NCBI GenBank assembly: GCA_019155205.2
Contig: JAHNZQ020000308.1
Span: forward strand, 5,791,798-5,855,797
Reading direction: 5' to 3'
Source of the DNA: Gracilaria vermiculophylla
Lineage: Eukaryota > Rhodophyta > Florideophyceae > Gracilariales > Gracilariaceae
DNA length: 64,000 bases
Positions 55,764 to 64,000 of the stretch are shown one piece after another. Position numbers and translations under genes: made by a program. The first letter of the stretch is position 1. Every line of letters begins with the position of its first letter. The notes beneath the pieces were generated by a model. That model ran no database searches. It saw only the letters and a program-made list of their open reading frames with translations, and was not told the origin of the DNA.

Positions 55764-58229
55764 ATGAGTACTACACCAAAAGGAGGAAAATTGTATTTCA
55801 TTGCTTTTATTGACGATTCGACCAGAAAATCGTTTGTATATTTTCTAAAATCCAAAATGCAAGCTTTGAAGACGACAAAGAAGTTTTTCAAGATGATAGA
55901 AAATCAAGAGGAAAGAGCTATGAAAAGAATCAAAAGTGACGGTGGAGGGGAATATATGTCTAAATTATATCAAGATTTTTTTAAAGAGAAAGGAATAGTC
56001 CAGGAACCAACAGGCTCCTATCTGCCTCAAGAGAACGGAATCGCAGAACGATTGAACAGAATTCTTTGCAAAAAGGCAGGATGCATGCTTTATTTCAAAA
56101 TTATTTTCAAATCGTTTTGGGCAGAAGCAATTCAAACAGCAAATGAAATAAGAAACATTCTACCGACAAAAACTCCTGGAAATTGTAGTCCATATCTGAC
56201 TTGGTTTGGAAGAAAACCTGATGTCTCTAATTTACGTGTGTTTGGCTGCAAAGCATATTTTTTTATTCCAAATAGTGAAAGAAGCAAATAGGATTCAAAA
56301 CCAAAAATCTTCACGTTCCTTGGATACGACAACAAAAAATATCGATTTATGGATAATGCAACAAAAAAGTTGATCATAAGTGGAAAAGCAAATTTAATGA
56401 AGATGAAATTGTGTTATCTGAAATCGTAGAAACAAATCTTCATGAAAACAAATACATTGAAGAACAAACTTTGCAAGAATGAGACAGTTTGAAAGCTTTG
56501 AATGGTACAGATATGGGACAAAATCAAACAGAATCCGAAGAAAATAGGCATCAAGAACAACAGCATTTAGAGGAGAAGCACAAGACTAAGAAAGTCGCCG
56601 AAATGTCTCACATATGAACATGCAGAAGCTCAAGAAAATACAAAAGTTGGAGGAGAAAATGATGCTGGCAGAGCAACCGGAACACAAAACGTTTAAGGAG
56701 GCATTTTTGAAAAACAATTCTAAAATATGGACAAAGGCTATGAAAAAAAAAGAAATCTCATTTTGAAAATGAAACTTGGATCTTGGTTCCTTAATATTCT
56801 AGCATACATATTCTACAGCCTAAGTAGTTTTTCAAATAAAACAAGAAACCAAAAATCAAGAACAAATATTTAAAGCTAGACTGATGTGTAAAGGATATCA
56901 ACAAAAATATGGAATCAATTATTTCGAAACATAAGCGCCTCTGGAAAGAATAGCTTTATTAAGAAAACTAATTGCTGTAGCTTTGGAAGAAAATGTGTTC
57001 ATCAGTCCACTGAATGTTCAAACGGCATTTTTAAATGGAGAACTTGATGAAGAAATATATATGGAACAACCGGAAAGCTTTATTGATATACCTAATCCTG
57101 AGCACGTTTGCAAACTTTAAAAGTAAATTTATGGCTTAAAACAAACACCGAGAGTATGGTACAAATCAATTGCTGATGTACTGCACAGAATGAATTTTAA
57201 AACATCTTTTGCACATAATGGAATCTTCTTCGGAATTCTGGAAGGAAAGAAACTTTTTATCGCTCTGTATGTTGATGATATTGTCATTGCTATTGAATCA
57301 GATGCTGCAATCTCCACAGTGGAGCAAAAATTATCTTCTGTGCATAAACTTAAAGATCTTGGAAACCTTCGACATCTCCTTGGCATAGAAATTGATTATC
57401 ATCAAGGAAAAGGATTAATGAAAATAAGTCCAAAATTCTATGCAACTTGGATTCTAAAAAGATTTAGAATGGACTTTTGCAAGGGTATCAATACTCCAAT
57501 GAAAGCAAACATAATTTTAAATCCCGCAGAAGAAAAGTGCACAAAAATGAATCTTCCTTATTCGGAACTCATCGGATCAATTATGTATCTGATGCTTGTC
57601 ACTAGATTAGATTTGTGTTTTGCCATTTAAATTTTAAATTAACTTACAGAATAATGCTCAGATATTCACTAGAAAGCATGTAAAAGGGTTTTATGCTATA
57701 TACATAAAACAAAAAAATATTTTCCTCTATACCCTCGGACTTTGGACAAAACTTTGGACACATACGGTGATCCAAGTTCGGGTACTACAATTAACAGAAA
57801 ATCAATTTCTGGATATGCAACATTTTACGAGAATTCATTATTATCATGGAGCAAAAGTAGTAGGAAACAAAATTGTGCTGCCTTGTCAACGATAGAGGCG
57901 GAACTAATCGCTCGAAATGAAGCTGTGAAGGAAGGACAGTGGCTTTCAAAAATAATGAAAGAGCTGAAATCAAATTTTTATTTGTCTTCTACAGTTTATG
58001 TGAACAATCAATAGACTATACAACTGTGTAAAAAAGAAGGGGGACACGGAAAATCAAAACACGTTGAAATACGTTACTTGTATGTCCAAGATTGTTTGGA
58101 GAAAAATTACGTTCGATTGGAATACTGCCCTACAGAAATCGTGATTGCGGATATTCGTACAAGACCTTTGACGAAAATCAAACGCGAACTGTTTTCAGAA
58201 GATTTGGGACTTCAAGTATTTTCTACTTG
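55764..58229 (+). pseudogene. pol: Pol of the copia element: integrase, RT, RNase H
   Basis: The best part (55764-56291) is the integrase core: FIAFIDDSTRKSFVYFLKSK (first Asp), RIKSDGGGEYMSK (second Asp) and QENGIAERLNR (Glu), then LRVFGCKAYFFIPN. Reverse transcriptase follows from about 56870: FKARLMCKGYQQKYG, NVQTAFLNGELDEEIYMEQP, YGLKQTPRVWY and, in the clean frame 57190-57630, LYVDDIVIAIES with the YVDD active site and LIGSIMYLMLVTRLDLCFAI. RNase H at 57742-58014: SISGYATFYENSLLSWSKSS and CAALSTIEAELIA, then VEIRYLYVQD. Stops and shifts occur in the linker (56280-56940) and before RNase H. Confidence 0.85.
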
Positions 58230-58237
58230 AGGGGAGG

Positions 58238-58531
58238 TGTTATAGAAGCAAGAAGCAGCTTCTTGAACATAGTATACAGCTAGAAGGATCTGGAAGTTTC
58301 TAGAAGATACTATAGAAGAACACAATCTGCATTTTTATTGGTTATGATAGAAACGATGTAGAACTACTTTGTACTACTTTTACATAGTAGAAATGATTTA
58401 CCACACTATATAAGAACGGTCCTAGCACTAAGTTTAACTCTAAAAAAGAAGCCAAGCCGAGTGTTTTAGATAAAAGGAAGATTGCGCTGATTTAAGTCTA
58501 TCAAAGCATTGTACTGCACAACCTTTCATCA
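58238..58531 (+). repeat. 3' LTR of the copia element
   Basis: 294 bp from TGTTATAGAAGC to TTTCATCA, followed by the target duplication GCCAT. Confidence 0.85.
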
Positions 58532-58536
58532 GCCAT

Positions 58537-60905
58537 CTCTTCTTTGACAAGTTTAGCATTAGACAGTTGCTCTCTGTTCCAATCTCTTCGTATCATTTGG
58601 ATCCATTCGAAAACACTTTTGGCTTGAATTTGTTGAAACAAAAGTTAATGAACGTATTAAATACATGTTTGTTTTGAGTATTTTAGAGGCGTTATTTTGA
58701 TTCAGCAATGCGATGACGCTAATTATGAAATTAGATACACGTCCGGAAAGGTCCTATTTGTTAAGTTGGTAGGAAACTAACCTTTGAGCTGCATCCATCA
58801 TTCTGCTGGATCCTTCCGAGTCATTATCGAAGCGTTTTCAACCTTCGCTGCACTTGTACGCCGTAGCGCCTTCATCACAAGAAGCCACTTCTGTTTCTCC
58901 GATAATATAAAGCTCATGAAGGGTAGCAGAATTCATGTAATCCTTGATAGTGGCAATCAAGATATGTTGGTCGGGTGTCCTGTCCTCGTTGAAATCTTCC
59001 ACTCGTGCACGATTTGTTGCATAATCTGTCCTGAACATGATTAATGTCGGTTGTTCCAACATTGGTCAGAGCCGGTGCTTGGATAAAAGATACAACTCCG
59101 TAATTTAAAATCGCCGTGCCTTGCTGCTACTACTTTCCAGTCACAATAACACTCTTGTAGAGCAAAGTGCTTTGTTGTCCAGTTTTCCCTGAAAATGACT
59201 AGCAGAGTCAAAGAATTATGGCTCAGGTAGCTTCGATGCCGCGCGCAGCTGGAGCGTGCAGGTCTGCTGAATAGCACAGGAGAGGGTCAACGTCTGACGC
59301 AGGGTCGCGATACGAATGAATGGTTAGAAGAACAAACAGCGGGAACCTTCACTTGCTGGGTCTTGCAGTGTGAATCGCCCCTTGAACAATCAGGGGGCCT
59401 TTTATAGACGCCCCTTGCCCAGTTGGTTGCCTGTCGACTGGAGCAAGATCTCCGAAGTCGCGCAGAGTTAAAACTAGCGCTATGCGGCAGTCAGTGCAAC
59501 CTGCACGGTTGCGACCCACGCAGATATCAGGTACGTTTTTGTAACCTATCGATTTGTAATACCTATCAAGGTATAGTGAGCAGTGGCCTCATGAATGCAG
59601 GATGGTGAGCCATCACACACCGAATCCTATAACCCTTCTGACGGACACGCAGCGGAACAAATGCTTGTTTTCTTATATATTGGCTGTGCTTCCGGAATGT
59701 TTTTGCACGTTTGATAATCGTTGGTCGAAAATTTGACTGGACGTGATGATGTAAGAACAAAATGACGGAAGGTTGGTTTTTGTTGGGGCGTCAATAATCA
59801 AAGACCCTGTGAGTGACCATTCGTAGAACATCAGAGTATTCTTAACCATGCAGAAAGGCATTATTAATGCGCCTAAAAGTTTTCAAGTGGCTCACCAAAT
59901 GCAGTACGCCTCCATGATATAAATGTGGAAAGTGTCAGTCTGGTACGGTGTAGGCTGCAAAACAACGCAGTCCCATCCCATGCATGCATTATTCCCTCAT
60001 AACGGAAGGTGGTAACGAATATCTCTGCACTCTGCAGCCACTCGGATTGCTTCGAACTACTTTATCGTTCAAGACGTATTGGGTTTCTGGAAGCAGTACA
60101 TAACTGGAAACGCCAAGACATCAAATCTGGACGTTGCTCCTATTTTACTAGTGAAGCAATCTCCTGAGAAGCATAAACGTTCGGAGTACCAGCGAATTAA
60201 AGATGACGACGAAAGACAGGACAACTGCTTGATTTAAAGATAAAACAGTAGGTCTTTGTAGGTTAGAGTTCTGAAGACTGTGCGCAGCACCGCTAGCAAT
60301 CAGATAGCTCTGTAATTTCATAGCATTGTACAGAATTGCCATATCAAGTGCGGTATTCTTATTTTCTCTACTGTACGGGCCCCTGTTCCATAGGTGAGCT
60401 ACCTCTACAGAATGCCATCACAATGTCTCAAAACACACATGCCATGAATTTCTCCAGGCAGGCACCATCGGCTTGTGGTCTGCGTGCAGTAACCTTAATG
60501 CAAAATATCCACATGATCGCAGACAAACTATGAAGGTGACCAACACGGCAATACTGCCTTCAATCGATAGTGAATCACTCAGCTATGCACCCCACAGTAA
60601 GTCATCACAAGTCTGACCAGCCTACACTCTCGCCAGCGGTCGGCCAGGTGACATTTTATATTGCTTCTGTGAAAAAGACGTTAAGCGTTGTATCAAATAC
60701 CCTCAAAACTTGACTGTTTGTATCGCTTTTGAACTAGGCGGCGTATGCTCGTGAAGCTTGAAGCACACGGCGCATTATTGCGTTTTCGCTTCAACTGCAC
60801 GACGTGTTCACGTATCACAACGTTGGCGCGCGTCATGCATGGAGCGTGCTGCGCTGTTGCTTAAGACGTCGCGCTCATGTTCGTATTGCGATCGCGCTTG
60901 TAAAC
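58537..60905. other. Intergenic, nothing firm
   Basis: Frames of 60-86 codons on both strands (58784-59044 plus, 59041-59277 minus, 59673-59861 minus, 60336-60533 plus) show no domain. No repeat found except the start of R2 at the right edge. Confidence 0.4.
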
Positions 60906-60909
60906 AAGG

Positions 60910-61610
60910 GGCACGTCTGTTACACAGAACTCTCGCTCTGATTTTGGAAGGCTATTAGTGTTCACTGGTCTTCTTACACATTTGTCGCCAGCAACTAAAA
61001 CTGAAGTGCAAGTAGTTTTCTCTCATGCTGTTTCAACACCGGGCTTTCATTACGTAGCCACGATATTCAATGCAGAAATGGATGGTTCTTGTGCTCTCAG
61101 AGAAAGATCCACATCAAAGAAACATACCTTCACAAGTTCCGTTGTGATTGAGAGAAACTTTTCACCTTTTATAAGCAATAGTAGATGCTTTACAGTAACC
61201 CGAGCCGTTTCTCAACTGTGTTTGATGAATTTTCAGGAAGCGCTCTACACGAGGATAAGATTATTGTCATCCGTAGGATATTTTCAACTCCGTCAAAGTC
61301 ACAATATTAAACCTGTGACAAGAATAAAACAGCAAATGATGAAAAGCTATGATTCTCGAAGGGCATGAAGCTAATCTTTGCTGAACATTGAAACGTGTCT
61401 GAGTGCTATCCACGTCTAAAATAACTTTACATGCATCAAACCTGTTACTTTTGAACAGATGTAGACGTAAAGGAAACAAAAAAAAGAATAAACAACTTTC
61501 TTCGAAATAGAAGAGAAAAAGCATTACGGAGAGAATTATCATACGCCTCTCTGAGCATTGTACTTGAGCCTGCACACCAGCAAAGCTACTAAAAGCATAA
61601 GGCAGTAAGT
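60910..61610 (-). repeat. Dispersed repeat family R2, copy 2 (uninterrupted)
   Basis: The reverse complement aligns with 14908-15040 plus 15600-16190. It lacks the ~550-bp insertion of copy 1. A minus-strand open frame of 130 codons (61659-61267, non-ATG part) covers half of it, but copy 1 is not open over the matching part. Confidence 0.65.
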
Positions 61611-61619
61611 ACTTTAGTT

Positions 61620-61862
61620 TACAGAAGAGAATCTTGAGAGGATGAACAGGTGGAAACAAGATAATGGAAGCTGAGGGCCTTGAGATATTAGTGATTAACT
61701 CAATGCCCTGTCTTTATAGGCATAAGATATTTACGAGAGCATAGGGAAGTACGGTATATGCTCTCGTGAACAAGACAAATGCAAATTATCAAAACCAGTT
61801 CTTGTTATATATATAAATATGCAAATTTGAACAAGATGCTAAGACTCAAAGTCTCTGAGACC
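61620..61862 (-). repeat. Probable 3' LTR of the minus-strand copia element
   Basis: Next to the polypurine tract (CCCCCCCTC on the plus strand, 61861-61869) begins a stretch with a TATA-rich segment (TATATATATAAATA near 61808) and an inverted repeat CGAGAGCATA...TATGCTCTCG (61736-61775). Without the partner LTR, which lies outside the window, the borders are guesses. Confidence 0.4.
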
Positions 61863-64000
61863 CCCCCTCGACCGATACGGGAGAAACGTGGATAGCTGTG
61901 CGATGAGAAAGAAACAGGTTACCAATAAGAGACTTTGTAAACATGTCCGCACGGTTGTGCTCTGACGACACATGTTTGATATCAATAATTTTATTGTTCA
62001 CCGCGCCAATGACGTGATAATGGCGAAACCCGATGTGTTTCACTTTCTGCATTCCAAAATCAGTTTCAGTCCAAGAGATAGCACCAAGATTGTCTTGAAA
62101 ATGCTCAACAGCACAATCTAACGAGAATCCAAGTTCTTGCAAAGCATTCTTCAACCAACTGACTTGTTTGATGCATTCCGAAATGGCGTAGAACTCTACC
62201 TCAGTGGTGGATAAAGCAGTAGGTTTCTGAAGCTTTGAGTTCCAAATTACAGGTGCATCTCCAATTGTGATAAAAAAACCCTCCCTTGGACTGTCGTTTC
62301 ACTAAATCACGACCCCAGTCTGCATCGGATCATGATGTAGCTTTGGATGTGACACTGCGAGGTATCTTCAAGCCATAATCTTTCGTCCCAATTAGGTACC
62401 TCACAACCTTTTTCATGCATTCCAAGTGCTGTGGGAGAGGCTGCGATGCGTACTTGCCCAACATTGAAACAGCAGTAGCTAGGTCCGGACGACTCCGTGT
62501 GCTTAGAAACAACAGTGAGCCAAGCACCTTTTTGTATGTAACATTGGCCATCGCAGAAGCCTCCTCCTTGGATGGAGCTGCCATGGAGTCATAGAGACAG
62601 TGTGAATGTGGCAGAAGAGTAGCCTAAAGTGTAGCGGGCTCCATCTGAGATACCCTGATTATCTTTTCCATGAGTGGCCGCTGATGTAAGGCAATACCAT
62701 CATGTTCTTCCACAATGGAAACACTCAAATAGAGATCAGTTGGACCTAGGTCCAAGACGTCATAGTAAGCACGTAGTTCCGATTTCACCCAAAATGTGCG
62801 ATCGGGAGATCCAAAGATGTTGATATCGTCGACATAAGCCCACACTACGACAATGTCCGAAGCATTTCTACGTATAAAGACAAAAGGAGCCAATTGAAGT
62901 TTTCGGAAACCAAGAGAGCAAAGATATGTGGATATATCTTCCTACCAAAGTCTCGGGTCCTCTCTCGTTCCATAAATAGATTTAACAAGTTTGACGACTC
63001 GACCATCGGCGTCAGCTACGTTTGGGATTTTGGGTAGTTTGATCCAGACTGGTTTGTCCACTGGCATTGATGCATTAAGGAAATCGCCTTTGACATCAAT
63101 ATGTTGACGCTTCCATTGCAAAGCGGTAGCAAGGACCATCATTACTCGACATATTTCAAAATTCAACACCGGAGCATAAAGACTATCTCTGTCAGTAACC
63201 GGTTGAAAGTTTCCTCTGGCAACAAGGCGGGCCTTGAACCGTAGGGGTCGCCCTTCATGATCTCCTTTGAGACGAAAGATAAACCCGGACGGTATAGGGG
63301 ACCCATGATCAGGAGTTGCTTCTTCGAAGGTGCCAAGCTTACGAATGGTATCCAGCTCTGTTCGGATTGCATCCATCCAATAGTCAGATTCAGCTGATGA
63401 GAGAGCTTGACGTAAGGTCGGCTCGTCAGACGTTGTTATTGCATCTGGAAGGGTCTAAGCAGGGTTGGCTGACTCAGCTGCGTAATCAGAGGCATAGCCG
63501 CCAAGGTCAGGGGCATATGTCGAAGGCTTGTCGGGATAATGAGTTAATCCACTGCTGCTGGCATCGTCACAGTCCGAAGAGTGTCCACCACGGTCCGGGT
63601 GGTAGGGTGAAGAGTTCTCTGGATATTAAGTATGTCCACTGGTACCTGTAACGGGTGCTGTTGAGGCGTTACCGTCATTACCGGAAGTGTTTGACGGAAG
63701 TGTCTGGGATTTTGTAGTGGAACGAAAACCAGAACGGGCTGGTGTTTCATCATCACTAGGTTCAAAGCCGTTTGTGTGGTCAGGCAAGTGGTGATCAGAT
63801 GAAGGCGACATTCCAAACAAAGACAAGCCAGGAAACTCATCTTCTAGGAAGCGTAAGTGTTTTGTCGTTATTTTTCCTTGGTTTGATATAATCTTGTACA
63901 TCCCACCTTGGACGTGTCCAAGATTGATCCCCTAAACCAGACAAGGTTGCACTTTCTTCTTGTTATTTGGATCAAGTTCGACAAGGGCGTGGCATCCAAA
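61846..64000 (-). pseudogene. pol: Pol of a Ty1/copia element running off the window
   Basis: From the right edge on the minus strand: the end of integrase (HALVELDPNNKKK, KTKHLRFLEDEFPG), a Ser/Asp-rich linker, then reverse transcriptase at 63376-62942: MDAIRTELDTIRKLGTFEEA, FKARLVARGNFQPV, HIDVKGDFLNASMP and LVKSIYGTREDPRLW. 62893-62624 holds WAYVDDINIF with the YVDD site. 62584-62330 holds VLGSLLFLSTRSRPDLATAV. RNase H fragments run to 61846 (EVEFYAISECIKQVSW, KHIGFRHYHV), ending GGSQRL next to the polypurine tract. Stops at 62942, 62624, 62330 and about 63460, plus a shift in RNase H, mark it as defective, though it is the least AT-biased of the copia copies. Confidence 0.85.

Larger units (their letters stand above)
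52831..58531 (+). mobile_element. Ty1/copia LTR retrotransposon, AT-rich
   Basis: The 5' LTR starts TGTTGTAGAAG at 52831 and the 3' LTR starts TGTTATAGAAGC at 58238, directly after the polypurine tract GAGGGGAGG. GCCAT precedes the 5' LTR (52826-52830) and follows the 3' LTR (58532-58536), a perfect 5-bp target duplication. Between them are integrase, reverse transcriptase and RNase H in copia order. A second LTR is inserted in the 5' LTR. After the 5' LTR, TTAGGATATGAGCCC resembles a methionine-tRNA-type primer-binding site. Confidence 0.9.

Overview
The window looks like a transposon-dense stretch of a eukaryotic nuclear genome. Evidence: a piggyBac-type element, Tc1/mariner-like ends, several LTR retrotransposons of both Ty3/gypsy and Ty1/copia type, an AATAAA-type polyadenylation signal, and no bacterial operon structure, rRNA or convincing tRNA. 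The one clean host-type gene is a single-exon secreted protease. An intron-poor, repeat-rich protist such as a red alga or an oomycete would fit, but the species cannot be fixed from this sequence alone. A 100-base run of N at 16955-17054 marks an assembly gap.

Layout. 68-2959: piggyBac element with a broken transposase. 3-8.7 kb: AT-rich, mostly non-coding, with two copies of a dispersed ~75-bp repeat. 8780-10065: non-coding element with Tc1/mariner-like doubled terminal inverted repeats. 11204-12397: intact proteinase K-like subtilase with signal peptide and propeptide. 14.9-16.2 kb: a repeat that recurs inverted at 60.9-61.6 kb, the first copy split by a ~550-bp insertion. 18-21 kb: minus-strand remnants of two retroelements. 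21116-25936: a well-delimited Ty3/gypsy chromovirus with 207-bp LTRs. 27.8-29.7 kb: two unidentified, convergent, broken coding regions with a strong hairpin between them. 29.7-30.0 kb: a small ORF with a 10-residue repeat. 33.2-35.7 kb and 37.9-39.4 kb: decayed retroelements on the minus strand. 40139-52131: a 12-kb GC-rich gypsy element with 838-bp LTRs, carrying a solo LTR in its leader and two extra open frames between pol and the 3' LTR. 52831-58531: an AT-rich copia element whose 5' LTR is split by another solo LTR. 61.6 kb to the end: a minus-strand copia element running out of the window.

The elements are stacked: solo LTRs with perfect 5-bp target duplications sit inside other LTR elements, giving a readable order of insertion. 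Only the subtilase and the gag-protease ORF of the 21-kb gypsy element look intact; all polymerase genes carry stops or frameshifts. I found no defence, biosynthetic or CRISPR system. The most unusual items are the convergent unknown pair with its hairpin (27.8-29.7 kb), the extra sense and antisense frames of the 12-kb element, the doubled-end DNA transposon, and the unexplained ~75-bp repeat family. Percentages and alignments mentioned are by eye; several listed frames lack an ATG and are described as open frames only.
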